NCBI RefSeq assembly: GCF_000321225.1
Contig: NW_004450276.1
Span: 962,300-1,026,299 of the forward strand
Length of the DNA stretch: 64,000 nt
DNA from: Odobenus rosmarus divergens
Lineage: Eukaryota > Chordata > Mammalia > Carnivora > Odobenidae
Reading direction: 5' to 3'
The notes under the pieces were generated by a model. That model ran no database searches. It saw only the letters and a list, made by a program, of their open reading frames with translations, and was not told the DNA's origin. The position numbers were made by a program, and so were the translations under genes. Shown here in pieces: positions 49,301 through 60,429 of the stretch (position 1 is its first letter; the number at the start of each line of letters is the position of its first letter).

Positions 49301-50619
49301 TCTACATCCTATAGTACACATTAAAACATGTGTTGTTGTTGTTTTTAAACCTCTGGTTAAGATACCTGGGAAGCAACTGAATAAAAATAACACCAAACAC
49401 AATAAACAAGACACTTACAATCTGGGACTTGATTGACCAAAAAGAATACTGCATTTCCTTCTTGCCTGCCTCCATAAAGAAAGAATTTTTCTTTTGCTCA
49501 ACTCCCATAAAGAAAGGGATTAAGAGGTATAACACAAAGGGTTTTTTAGACTGGTATCTCCCTTCTTTCTTAATTCTGTTCATTCTACGCAATTATAACT
49601 GGAGGAAAATTCTCAATTCCTGACATCACTTACTCTTTGAATGGAATGAGTGTTTGTTTCCACTCTTCACAAATAGGCTAGAAAGGATACATATGCTTCT
49701 CCTATTTCTGTAATAAAAAATCCTATTGATTCCTGGCATACAAAGCAGGACACTCCGCCTGCTAGATCCAGGTGATGCAGCACTGCACACGTCCCTCCCC
49801 CGGGCTGCTTTAATTGCTGTAGATACAGTTCCAACGTCTAAACCCCTTTGCTTCATTGCATGCCTAGGTGACCAACTTCCTTCCCTTCTCCAAAGGCAAT
49901 TACCTGGGGCACAAATGCAGGAGAAGAGGTCCCGGGACTGTCTAGAAGCCAAGAAACGAGAAATGATTCCAGCGAGAACAAGTCAGGGGACCCTGGACAA
50001 TTTAGCAGGGACCATGCAAAGACATACAATGCCCATCTTCAGCTCAGAAGACAACAGCTGTCTTGTGCACGAGAGAAAAGGCAGAGCGGAAGAGAGGACA
50101 GCTCAGAGAGCCACCAGCTCTGACATCACCGTGAGGCTGCCGTCCACTCTGGTGCTCCGTCTGCTTGGACGCCTGGTCAGGGCATGTGCCCTTCCTTCCT
50201 CCCTAGCAATGCAGGCCTTTTCTCTACTCCACTCACTCATTCTTCCACTAAACACAAGAGAGTGAAGCTTCACTTAGCCATATCGCTGTTCTTTTGAAGA
50301 GACTGACTATTGGCTGCAAATACGGGTCCCAAAGAGACCTTCGGATTCAGACAGACTCAGAGGAAGATCTCAGCTGTGTCTACTTCCTGCTTTCACTGGC
50401 AGAATTAACTGCACGTGTCAGGAAAAACACTTGTCCTATGAAGCGAAGCATGCCCACTGCACAAGCACGGGGGAGCCACTGTGGGGCCAACCGGGGGATC
50501 CACAGTCCCTGCGCTGGCCACAGATACCTGCTTGGGAGCCAGGCTGACTCATCAAGGTCCCCAAGCCTTCTGGCTTTAGTGTTTAGGAACTAGAGAGCTT
50601 CAAGGCTCTATCATCTATG
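49301..50619. other. Unlabelled intron with the longest clean ORF
   Basis: Contains an open frame of 179 codons at 49726-50265 (+). It shows no domain, no signal peptide and no match to a family I know, and its amino-acid make-up is that of random GC-moderate DNA. I treat it as chance. No other feature seen. Confidence 0.5.
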
Positions 50620-51895
50620 GTCACACCCATGGAATCTCATCTACTCGGTGGCATTACATTTATGCTGATAACGCCCCAAATTATTTATTAGCCCAGACCT
50701 CTCTTCCAACTCCAGACCCCCCTTATCCAGGTACCCTCTCGACGAGACATCCGAAAGGCATCTCCAATTTAGGATATCCACAACTCAGCTCATGACCAGC
50801 TCCTCTCCTCCCCACGTCTCCCCACCCCTTCCCGTTATCTTCCCCACCCTTTTAGCTCCCCAGATCCAAAACCTCACAGTCAGCCTCCACTCTTCCCCTC
50901 TCCCAAGTCATCACTAATTCCCATTTGTTCTGCCTTTGAAACAGACCCAGAAGCTGACCATTATCACCATCTGAATGAAAGTAGAAGGGCTGCCTTCCTT
51001 CTGGAGGCTTCAGAGGAAAATCCATTTCCTTGCTTTTTTCAGCTTCTGGCTTCTGGAGGCTGCCCACACTCCTTGCCCCAGGGCCCCTTCCACAATGCAT
51101 CACTTCAACCTCCCGACTCAATCATGGCATCTTCAACTACTATCTCTGACCCCCCTGCCTCCCTCCTCTAAAACTCGTATGATTACACTGGGCTTACCTT
51201 GGTAATCCAAGATAAGCTCTGCACCTCGACATTCTAAATCACATCAGCCAAGTCCTTTTGCCATGCAAGATGACAAATGCCCAGGTTCTCGTGACTGGGG
51301 CAAGAGCACCTTTGGGGGCCATTATTCAGCCTGCCACACCACCTCACTCAGAGCAAAAGCCCAAGTCCTTACAATGCCCACCAGTTCCCACGTGATCTAG
51401 TCCCCACCTCCGAACTGAGCTCACCTCTTCTAACTCTCCCCTCGCTCACTGCGTCCCAGCCATGTGAGTCATGCTGTTACTCAACACCGGACCATCTCAG
51501 GGCCTTTGCACTCGCTGTTTCCGCTGCCAGGAAAGCTCCCTCCCTCGTTTAGGTGTCTGCTCAAATGATACCAGCTTATGAGTGAGGCTTTCTCTGCTGA
51601 CTCTGTATAACAGAGTAATATCATCACCTTCCCACCAGTTGGGACACTCCCTTCCATGCTAATTTTTTTCACAGAGCATTATCATCTGATGTGCTATCCA
51701 TCCAGCCACGCATCTGTCCTCCCCCACGGCAGAATCACAGGGGTGTCTGTCCCTTGTCATATCTCCAAGAAATAAGCATGAAGCTAGGGCCCAATAAACA
51801 GTTGATGAATAAATGAATTTTACTTTACTAGAAAGTAAGTTCCTTGAAGACAAGACCTGGCCTAAAGCACGAACTTAATAAACGTCTGAAAGGGT
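50620..51895 (+). repeat. L2 LINE, 3' portion
   Basis: Long, clear L2 order: 'tattagcccagacctctcttccaactccagacc', 'aaggcatctccaatttagg', 'cagagcaaaagcccaagtccttacaatgcccacc', 'tctcagggcctttgcactcgctgtttc', 'gtgtctgctcaaatgataccag', then 'gccctaataaacagttgatgaataaatgaa'-type tail. About 1.3 kb, diverged, non-coding. Confidence 0.88.
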
Positions 51896-52770
51896 AAAAA
51901 AAAATGAATGGGTGAATGACAAACCCAGTTTGCATCTAATTTGCTATAGGTATATGGACCAATATCAAATCAAGTGCATTACTGCTTAGCAATCAGGCAC
52001 AACAGGTAAAATAACTTATTCAGGATTTGCAACAAAAGTAAAGTAATATAATTACATAGAAAAAATTCCAGCCAAGCCCCTGACTTTATTTTGCTGTGTC
52101 CCTGAACATTTTAGACCTGACACATCAGAACTCATCTGGATTCCTATGCTTGGTTCAAATACTCTTACCAATAAGGCTTCAAGTTGTTAGACAGAAATCC
52201 CAAAAGCACTTCGCTTATTCTGCTACATAAAATATGAACATACATAGGAACATATGATCATTATCCACATTTGAAGACGCACCCAGGAGCAAACCTGCAG
52301 CCAGGGGATGCTGTAGGGACACACAAAACCCACTTCAAGTTCATCGGTCCCTAGCTCAGCCATCAGCCAGCCAGGGCAGCTCCAGAGGCTCACCTTAGCC
52401 ATCGAGGACAAGTCGAACCAAAGACATTCCCACTGTGGCTGGATGGCTAAGGGAGGGGCCAGGGCAGCGGGGGGAGGCGGGGAGAACCCCACGGACAAAG
52501 CAACCGCCGGGGAACCGCTGAGCCAAACAGCACCTGTGTCACCGAGGGCATCTCTTCTGCTCCCTGCAGTGTCATTACGGTCCCGCTGCTGACACACCAG
52601 CCCAGCTGGACACACTGGAGCGGCTCTTCTCCTGCTCCCCTGGGGAGGCGAGCCAGCACTAGGCTTGATTCACACTTGGAAACCGCTTTCTGGGAATCCT
52701 TTTGTGGGCATGAACGGAAACGAGAACACCACGGTGGTTAGGAATCCTGACCTGGAGAACAGGCCGACAG
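51896..52770. other. Unlabelled intron
   Basis: A locally GC-rich patch at 52430-52530 (gcagcggggggaggcgggg, accgccggggaaccgc) has few CpGs overall. No exon found. Confidence 0.5.
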
Positions 52771-52955
52771 GGCTCGAATCAAGCCTCTGTGACTCACTAG
52801 CTGTGTCCCGATGGGTGTCCCTCAGCTCCATTCTTTTTACCTCTAAAAAGTCGGCTTACGAGTCTTACAATTACGGGAGATAGAGCAAGAAAAGCACTCA
52901 TCATAGAGCCGCTGGCACCGGGGACCTTCATAAGTACTGGCTATTACAATAGCTA
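52771..52955 (+). repeat. MIR SINE
   Basis: 'ctcgaatcaagcctctgtgactcactagctgtgtccc ... ctcagctccattctttttacctctaaaaag ... catagagccgctggcacc'. Plus-strand MIR with core and tail. Confidence 0.8.
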
Positions 52956-53561
52956 TTATTATATTCCCATGTAGTATATTATTCTTGATTCTGAGAAAAA
53001 AAAAATCGCCATTCAAAAATAAAGAATACATCTGTCTTCATCTTTAAATTAGATTTGTAACAGCAACTCCCAGGAGTTTATCATTTATTTCCAGCTAAGT
53101 ATTTGCCTGTAACTAGGGGAGAAGTTGAGATTAAGCTTGCCTAGGTGTGCCTTAAAAAATAAAGTCATTTAGTGACTTTCTCAATTCTACTCTTGAATAA
53201 AAAAAAAATTATAATTTGTTACTGGAGAGCTTAACAGAAATGTTAGATAAATATGACTAGATGCCATATTTAAATAGGATAAGCATTGTGAGTTAAGATT
53301 TTAAAATATAGAAGTACATGGGTGGTCACCTGGGTTTATTTTTCTAACAAAGTAGCATCTGATAGAAATCGCAAAAAAAAAAAAAAAAAAAAATCACTGA
53401 TTAATGCCCTACATTGCCTCTTGGCTTGAAAAATGAAACTAAAGAGTAACAAAATATACTTAAAAAAAAAAAATTTCTCCTAATCATAATAACCAAAGAT
53501 GCACACCAGAAGCATGGAGTGAGCTTTTCGAAATTATATAAGAATTAGTCTTGAGGTGCTT
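52956..53561. other. Unlabelled intron
   Basis: AT-rich; includes a 23-nt A run at about 53371-53393 and an A run at 53462-53473. No exon. Confidence 0.55.
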
Positions 53562-53765
53562 GGGTGGCTCAGTCAGTGAAGCGTCCAGCTCTAGATTTCA
53601 GCTCAGGTCGTGATCTTGGGGTCATGAGATCAAGCCCCGCGTCAGGGTCAGCGCTCAGCACAGTGTCTGCTTGAGATTTTCTCTCTCCTTCCTCCCTCTA
53701 CCCCTCTCCCTGCACATGTGCTCTCGCTCTCAAATAAATAAATAAAATCTTAAAAAAAAAAAAAA
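53562..53765 (+). repeat. CAN-SINE
   Basis: Older-body SINE ending in aaataaataaataaaatcttaaaaa; target-site duplication agaattagtct at both ends. Confidence 0.95.
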
Positions 53766-54144
53766 AGAATTAGTCTCACACATGGAGATTTTGATTTAGT
53801 AGTTCAGGGAAGAAGCAGGTATTTGTATTCTGCAGAAGTCCCCCAGGTATTACTAATGCTATCCCCTATGGTTAACAATCACCGTACAAACTCTTTTCTT
53901 TTGACAAGGAGTTTTTTGCCTTAAAAACTTTTGCAGAGATCTTTTCTTGATCTCCCGGCCTGTTCCTAAAGTAAGACGTGTCTACTTGTAACTCCGTGAA
54001 GAGAAGGTGTTGAGCTACTTATCAGCCCTTGAAATCAGTACAATTCCTGTAGACATTTTACAACAAAGCTGCTGAAGGAGATGGGGTAAGGGGGGCTGAA
54101 ACTCGACGTCTGTTCCATGAAATCATGTGAATGCTTTTCCTTTA

Positions 54145-54290
54145 GACCAGCACTGCCCCATGGAACATCCTGGCTGGGGGAAACATTGTGTACCTATGTT
54201 TTCCCACAGGGTAGCCATGAGCACTTAGAAGTGTGGGTTGTGGCTTCCATAACCGGAAGCACTGCTCTGGACAGACGTCAAACTCTGGCT
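54145..54290 (+). repeat. MER5A-like hAT fragment
   Basis: 'accagcactgccccatggaac ... gggtagccatgagcacttagaagtgtgg ... gcactgctctggacag' matches the short non-autonomous hAT-Charlie element MER5A in layout. Confidence 0.55.
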
Positions 54291-55348
54291 GTGCATGGCC
54301 ATCCAAGCGCCTTGCTGAGGCCCTCATTTGATTAACCTGTTCAGGACTCATTCCTTGAGCACCCACCTCAAGCCTGGCACCTGGCAGGCACGGGGGGATA
54401 GAGCAGGGAGCAGAAACAAAACCCCAGCCCCCTCTCATGGAGCTTACATTCCAATTTTTAGTAACTGGCCTCTTTCAAACCACCAGACTCATGTGAGGTA
54501 CTTGCTCCAAGAACTTTGGGTTAAATGTGTTTTTTAAAATTATGCTCTTTTGAAGCAGAAAGACAAATATTCATGGTTTGAGGAACAATAGAGTTCAATG
54601 GACTGAAGAAGTTAGAGGGCACAGACAGTCTGCACAAGCAGAGAGAAGTAAGCCCACGAAACCTTTCCAGAAGAGCAGAAGAGCCTCAGCCATGGGATAA
54701 CACGCTTGAACGTTTTTCCGAGGAAGGTCCTAAGCCCACCCTGGGCTGGGTGACTGAGCAGGCAGAGTGTTAAGAGTCATCTGCCCCAGGAGCAGGACCA
54801 AAGGGTTCCCCAGTTGGAACATATTTAACAATTCCCACTGGAGATGGATCAGAGGAGAACCAGATGCATGACTAGCAAAGGTATTTTCACGCAGCTGTAA
54901 TAAATATTTTAGGTGATACAAGTTTTCAAGGGACTGAAATTAAAAATTAAGAGATTAAAAAAAGTAAGAGTGATGGTTTGATTAGAAAATTTTTAAAAAT
55001 CATCAGCTAGCAAAGGAGGAGCCCCAGGCAAGCCCGTTACTACTAATCTTGGCCTCTGCCCCCCACCCCCACCCCCCACCCCGACACCGTGCAGGGGCTG
55101 AGCGGGCTGATCGCCCCTCAGCAGTTTCTCGGGCCCTGGGTGCCGTGTGGCTGCCAAACAGAGCAGCAGGACAGGTCAACCTGTAACAGCTGACCCCTGG
55201 GCAAGGACAAATGCTACTAGAAATGATCAGAAAGGGCACCTCGGTGGAGGGTGCCTGCCAGGAAGAGCGAGGGTTGTTCAGAATTGCCGCACTTGGATCA
55301 CTGTTATTAATTAAACCCCGAACTAAAATCATTCATCAGCAACCTTAC
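54291..55348. other. RSU1 long intron, 5' end
   Basis: Possible L2-type text at 54330-54450 ('ttcaggactcattccttgagcacccacctcaagcctggcacc'). A C-rich tract is at 55059-55082. The donor of the exon above 55349 ends the interval. Confidence 0.55.
55059..55082 (-). repeat. G-rich tract, G-quadruplex potential in RSU1 pre-mRNA
   Basis: On the minus strand: four G-runs of 4 to 6 separated by single T (GGGGTGGGGGGTGGGGGT...). It is 266 bp downstream of the donor of the 55349-55463 exon, in the transcribed sense strand. Confidence 0.8.
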
Positions 55349-55463
55349 CTAGTTCTGGGGGCAGAACGGTCAGGCGATTCCCCTGAATGTGGAGTTCCTT
55401 AAGCTGAGTAAGCTCCCCGATTTCTTTAGGCAGCGAGATCAGGTCGTTATCCCTAAGGCTGAG
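55349..55463 (-). CDS. RSU1: RSU1 coding exon, LRR residues ~162-200
   Basis: This 115-bp exon gives [20 protein letters not shown] then [18 protein letters not shown] plus the first base of a glycine codon. It covers two LRR units ([12 protein letters not shown] and [12 protein letters not shown]). The acceptor is TTATATTTAG above 55463, and the donor is CTAG|GTAAGG at 55349/55348. This donor opens the very long intron holding the inverted repeat. The split codon G|GA rejoins correctly with the exon at 6058, so no coding exon is missing in between. Confidence 0.96.
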
Positions 55464-55736
55464 CTAAATATAAGAAAACAAGGAGTTGTCAAAAACAGTG
55501 TTCACGTAAAGAGGCGCTCAACAGCAACTCTCGTCCTTTCCCGTGCCCTCTCTCCTCTAAAGGCTCAATCCCCTCAATTTATTTACAAGTGCCTGCAGAT
55601 GAACCAGAAACAGTAGCAGGAGGAGTGGTTGATTCCTGCAAAACAAACCGTACTCCTGCTCAAATTGACTTGATTCCACCCCTACAAGAGCTGCAGAAGT
55701 GAATTGATTTTCTAAGAATTTAGATAAATTACTTAC

Positions 55737-55819
55737 TATCTGCAACTTTGTGAGCTTCCCAATATCTGGCGGCAGGATTTCAAAATCGTTGTCACTTAGA
55801 TAGAGTGCACGCAGGGTGG
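55737..55819 (-). CDS. RSU1: RSU1 coding exon, LRR residues ~134-161
   Basis: This 83-bp exon gives TLRALYLSDNDFEILPPDIG then KLTKLQI, a further LRR unit whose LYLSDNDFEILP core is typical of the family. The acceptor is TTAATTTGCAG above 55819; the donor is ATA|GTAAGT at 55737/55736. Two exon bases complete the split threonine codon of the previous exon and the exon ends on a codon boundary. It is separated from the next exon by only 273 bp, in contrast with the 49-kb intron that follows. Confidence 0.96.
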
Positions 55820-57469
55820 CTGCAAATTAAACAGCAATATATAAACAGGGTGGCACGGAATCCAACCATTTGAGGTCTGATCAATACAAGGGAGTCAGCT
55901 TTGATTAATAACCCCGGCTCGGTGAAAAGCCTATGACACACCTAAGGCTCACAATAATAAGAAGCAGGTCAAACTTAGATTTACTGGCTTATTGTGGGGC
56001 TGGTGTGTTCAGGAAAACATCTATATCCAAGAGGACTGACACAATTAACAACTCTGGACACCAGCAGTTTTTGGCACAGGGTTGCAAGATGCTTTCAAAA
56101 AAGATAGCTATTTGTCTTCTGTTATTTCCGATACACATTTATGCTCTGCATCCAAAGGGTAACCAAGAAAACCAGTGTCACTTGTATCAACGCTGAGGGC
56201 AAAAGAGCTCTATCATTGAAATGTGACTCTGTTAAAAATAAACAACTAAAAGGCTTTCTGGTGAGGAAGACCATAATCACAGTTCATTGTTTCCGTAATC
56301 AGACTAATTATTATTATTTCTCTAGCCTTAACAACAAAAACAAATGAAGACAAAGGAGCTGACATAATGACATGGAGCTTAAAACTAGAGAAACCCTAAT
56401 TTAGGCAGAATATCGGTGATCAGAAACTTGTTCACAATATTACACAGTGATAACATGACCCCCAAACTATGGAAGGAGAACATTCTAAGGCATCTTTTTG
56501 ATCCCTAACCAAAAAGGAGAAGTATAATCAGATTTGTCTGTTTTGTTTGCTTACAGGTATTCAGTTACATTCCAATGTTTTAAAATTCGACAGAACTCTA
56601 TGTCAATATACACAACAAAATTTCCTTCGTGGCCCAAGAAAATATTTTAGAATTGGCTTCATGTGCTTGACAAAGTCTGGGAATGAGAATATGCATAAGG
56701 TTATAAATGAAATTTTGGAGACAAGCTCAGAAAATTCAGAATCGCTGGATGCCATACGTGTTGTCACTATTTGGAGAAGCAGAACACTCATTTAAGGAAA
56801 GCAAATCTTTCCTAAATATTTTGTGAGTTCTCAGAAAAAAATCAGTTTTCCCTCATTTTTTATGAGTATCTGCAGCAAGAAATTTATTTGCATAGAATAC
56901 AGGTGAAAAGATAAGGTGTGTTTATCTGTGACAAACAATTTCTTCATGTTTGATTGCATACTACAGACAAAATAGACTACATCAGTGAGATTACTTTTCA
57001 AAAGACTTAAAACAAGAATCCTGCTTGGAAGCGTCAAAAAATTCTGTTAGTGGTTTATTAAGGGATATTTTTATAAATAATTGGTTGGAATATCTTTGGG
57101 GACATAGCTTACAAAGAGTTAACAGCAACACGGGAGGACACACACATTATCATTTTTTTTGGCATGCTCTTTAAAAAGAAAAGTCAAGTTCTTTAGCTAA
57201 ATGTGAGACTTGATCTCATTTAGGTACATAATCTCCATTCGGAAGTTAATATGACATTACTAAGTCCACTTGAGCACAATGGTGTCAGGTAACTATATAT
57301 CAAATATACAGACTGCTGAGCTATGAAGGAATATTCAAAAGAAATGTGTGAAGAAAAAAATACATACGTCCAATAATTTCTCTTGGAGTTTGGGCCCTGG
57401 CAAATAAATTTCACTTTCAGAACGCAAAGTACCATTTTAAGGAGATTTATAGAATTAAAAGTTTCTTAC
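55820..57469 (-). other. RSU1 intron, 1,650 bp
   Basis: Canonical GTAAG donor at 57469 and CAG acceptor above 55819. No repeat insertion recognised; AT-rich with only short chance open frames. Confidence 0.9.
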
Positions 57470-57588
57470 TAAGGTAGAAGAAGTTTCCGGGAAGAGAATT
57501 TTCATTCAAGTTGTTGTAAGTCAAATCAAGGACCTCAAGAGCTGGGAGGGAGCCAAATCCTCGAGGCAAAGTGTTTAGTCTATTCATG
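57470..57588 (-). CDS. RSU1: RSU1 coding exon, LRR residues ~95-133
   Basis: This 119-bp exon reads MNRLNTLPRGFGSLPALEVL then DLTYNNLNENSLPGNFFYL, covering leucine-rich repeats with the LxxLxLxxNxL pattern. The acceptor is a pyrimidine-poor CCAACCACAG just above 57588. The donor is A|GTAAG at 57470/57469. The first base completes a glycine codon from the preceding exon, which is not in the window, and the last base is the first base of a threonine codon finished in the next exon (phase 1 to phase 1). The flanking open frame continues into the intron (SKKLLIL), which is not coding. Confidence 0.96.
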
Positions 57589-58029
57589 CTGTGGTTGGGG
57601 GGGAAAAAAATCCAAGACGTCACACACAAAACATACATTCAGACAATACTCACATCACCTCTGTGTCACAGGCCTACGAGCCGTACGTGAGAGACTGAAA
57701 GCTCAGAAGAGGCCATAATTCTGCCATCACTTTATGTTCTTTTAACCAACACAGTAATTGTAGTTAGAGAATCTCCATGGTCATGGAACATTTGAAAATG
57801 TCTCATTTTCTGCAATGGTGATGCTTACTGTGTTACAGAAAAACTTCAAATCATCACAAAGTATCTGTCCTTCTAGAGAAGAACTTCCTCATGTATGTAG
57901 CAATAATAATTCCTCAAAAGACAGAGTAAGTTTGTAGTTTTTAGACTGTTGGCTTTATTTCATTTATTCCTCCCAATGGGAGGGAAAAAAGAATCACTTT
58001 TTTGTTCTGCAACTACTAACGTTCAAAAT

Positions 58030-58225
58030 GAGCCAGGGGCTGAGGGGGATGGAAACAGGGAGTTGTTGTTTAATGGATACAGAGTCCGTTTTGCATGACG
58101 AGAAACTTCTAGAGATTGGCTGCACAACAATCTGAATATACTTAATGCTACAGAATCATACACTTAACAACGGTTAAGACAGCAAATTTTATGTCACATG
58201 TATTTCATCATAACTGAAAATCAAA
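58030..58225 (+). repeat. L1M 3' UTR
   Basis: 'gagttgttgtttaatggatacagagtccg ... ggctgcacaacaatctgaatatacttaatgctacagaatc ... ggttaagacagcaaattttatgtcacatg' follows the L1MA/L1MB 3' UTR. Confidence 0.8.
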
Positions 58226-58280
58226 ATATGTGTATCTCCAATGAAATCTATTTTCTTATTTTCTTCAAGACCCTTATTTT

Positions 58281-58481
58281 TTTTTTTTTTGAAGATTTTG
58301 TTTATTTATATGACAGGGAGAGGGAGAGACAGCATACACAGTGGGAGGGGCAGGTAGAGGGAGAGGGAGAAGCAGGCTCCCTGCTGAGCAGGGAGCCCAA
58401 TGCGGGGCTCGATCCCAGGACCCTGAGATCAGGACCTGAGCTGAAGGCAGACGCTTAACTGACTGAGCCACCCAGGCGCCC
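58281..58481 (-). repeat. CAN-SINE
   Basis: Minus-strand SINE with target-site duplication aagacccttatttt / aagactcttatttt. Confidence 0.95.
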
Positions 58482-58550
58482 AAGACTCTTATTTTTCTTA
58501 ATGTGGTTCCCTTTGAACATACTTAAAAGAAGATTTAAAAAGAAATTTTT

Positions 58551-58740
58551 TAAAGATTTTATTTATTTATTTGACAGAGAGAGACACAGCGAGAGCAGGA
58601 ACACAAGCAGGGGGAGTGGGAGAGGGAGAAGCAGGTTCCCCGCCAATCAGGGAGCCCAATGCGGGGCTCGATCCCAGGACCCCGGGATCATGACCTGAGG
58701 GGAAAGCAGACGCTTAACAACTGAGCCACCCAGGAGCCCC
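58551..58740 (-). repeat. CAN-SINE
   Basis: Minus-strand young-type SINE ('gacagagagagacacagcgagagcagg') only 70 bp from the previous SINE and in the same orientation. Confidence 0.93.
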
Positions 58741-58794
58741 TAAAAAAAATTTTTTTTAAACTTTGCATTTTATTTTGGCACAGGGAATGATTGA

Positions 58795-58885
58795 GGGTTT
58801 TTTTAAAATTAACATATATTATTTGTTTCAGGGGTACAGGTCTGTGATTCATCAGTCTGAAACAATTCACAGTGCTCACCATTTT
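58795..58885 (-). repeat. LINE-1 3' scrap
   Basis: 'acatatattatttgtttcaggggtacaggtctgtgattc ... aacaattcacagtgctcacc', the same 3' UTR text as at 35975-36040. Confidence 0.8.
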
Positions 58886-59128
58886 TTTTTAAATCTAATA
58901 TAAGCTGAGATACTGAAAGGTCGGAGAGACTGTGATGCTAAAATAATTCTAGGCCTCGAGCCTTCTCACACTTGATATAATCCTGTCCACACCTGCCAAC
59001 CACCCACCAGCCAGGCCAAACAAGAAAGAGCTGACAACACAAGAGGAAACCAAGAGAAAAGTGATTTCTACCTCTTGGGTAGAAAAGTCATTAGTTAACT
59101 TTACACTTAATAAAATGACCTCTATACA

Positions 59129-59280
59129 GGCACCTCGGTGACTCAGTCAGTTGAGTGTCTGCCTTCAGCTCAGGTCATGATCCCAGGGTCCAGGGATCGA
59201 GCCCCACATCGGGCTCCCTGCTCGGCGGGGAGCCTGCTTCTCTCTCTGCCTGCCACTCCCCCATTTGTGCACGCTCCAGG
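59129..59280 (+). repeat. CAN-SINE, 3'-truncated
   Basis: GGCACCTCGGTGACTCAGTC head and body through 'ctgctcggcggggagcctgc', then ends without tail near 'gtgcacgctcc'. Confidence 0.88.
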
Positions 59281-59334
59281 CTCCCAGGAGAGCTTAGAGC
59301 AGAGGCAGGGGCAGAACAGAGCGAGGTGAGATGA

Positions 59335-59540
59335 GCAGACTGGCTCTAGCGCTACTAGCTGGATGACCTTGGGGAAGTGAGTCAGCTTCTCCGAGATCCA
59401 GTTTCTTCAACTGTAAAACAAGGACAGCCATACCTTCCTAGCAGGATGGGCAGGAGGATGAGAGCTGAAAAATCTGAAGCCCGTAAAAAGATCTGTGGCT
59501 CGCAAATCGTTCCCAAGAAACGAGAGCTGGAACCAGTTGT
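59335..59540 (+). repeat. MIR SINE
   Basis: 'ctactagctggatgaccttggggaagtgagtcagcttctccgagatccagtttcttcaactgtaaaac' is a well-preserved MIR core. Confidence 0.85.
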
Positions 59541-60429
59541 TTTTCACCAAGTCATTGTTTGAGAAACACTGTGCCTCAAACAGGTAAGCTCACCCTGGGA
59601 GAAGACCACTGCGGGCAGCCTGAGTTATCCAGTGTGGTTTTCCTATTTGTGTCCTACCAGCTGACCCTCACATCACTTCAGTGTTCTCAAAGTTGCTTAT
59701 GGCTCATTCACGCCATAATGGTATAAATTCTTTTGATGGCCCCTGGACATTTTTCCCAGTGTGTTTTGGAAATGGCAAAGTGCCTGCATGTGATGTAGAA
59801 ATTTGTAAAACCAGGTAGTTGAAGGCTGGTCAGCCTCTTTTTTCTTTCTCTTTTTCACAAGCTAGGAAGGCCCTTACTTAATGCTTCCCTTTCTAGAATG
59901 TTCCGATCTCCAGAGGTCTCTCGCGTTCTTCTTGCTTCAATAAAACCTTCTTAGCTAAAGGTAACAATTTTTCTTTTATCCACAGTGACCTGCTCACACA
60001 CTCAGCCAAAAAAAAAAAAAAAAAAATCCAAATTTGTGAACACTCAACAACATGCTTGGTGAAAACTTCTAAGTTTCACAAGATGAGCTCCAGCATCTCA
60101 CTGGGTCAAAAATTATTCCAGAGGAGTTGGGCATGGTGCCTCTGCAGTCAGATTATCCCAGAAATAATTACCGACAAGTAGCCAAGGTGGCTTTATATTT
60201 TGTGGAAATTAACTCTGTAAAATGAACCACGTTTAAAGAATTAAAAACATAATACAACTTGACTTATTCACACGGCCTAAAAATCCTCTCAGGCTTTGCC
60301 ATCATCAGAATAAACAGCAAATACTATATAGAATTTTAAAAGCAACTTCTGGTTGAGCATGCTGAACGAAATCTGCGTATGTGTGGCCTAAAGGCTCTGC
60401 TGTAGGGTCTCCTGTGTGTGTATATACAT
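59541..60429. other. Unlabelled intron
   Basis: Includes an 18-A run near 60009-60026. No exon or nameable repeat. Confidence 0.5.

Larger units (their letters stand above)
5926..57588 (-). other. RSU1: RSU1 gene, internal part (4 coding exons and introns)
   Basis: Four minus-strand exons splice to one continuous frame that I recognise as residues ~95-243 of Ras suppressor protein 1. The family is known as leucine-rich repeat proteins that bind the LIM-only protein PINCH1 (LIMS1) in the ILK-PINCH-parvin complex at integrin adhesions and that were first found as suppressors of Ras transformation. Introns inside the window are 1,650 bp (55820-57469), 273 bp (55464-55736) and 49,290 bp (6059-55348). 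The N-terminal exons (about residues 1-94) should lie beyond 64000. The last coding exon (about 34 residues, lysine-rich tail) should lie before position 1; I looked for it in 1-5925 and did not see it. No frameshift or stop occurs in any exon, so the gene looks functional. Confidence 0.95.

Noticed and set aside
49726..50265. Longest gap-free open frame (179 codons, +)
   Set aside because: No domain, signal peptide or family resemblance; one such frame is expected by chance in 64 kb, and it lies in intron sequence antisense to RSU1.
52223..52615. Open frame of 130 codons (-)
   Set aside because: GC-rich patch lowers stop frequency; composition is not protein-like and no splice sites frame it. 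It does not fit the RSU1 codon phase.
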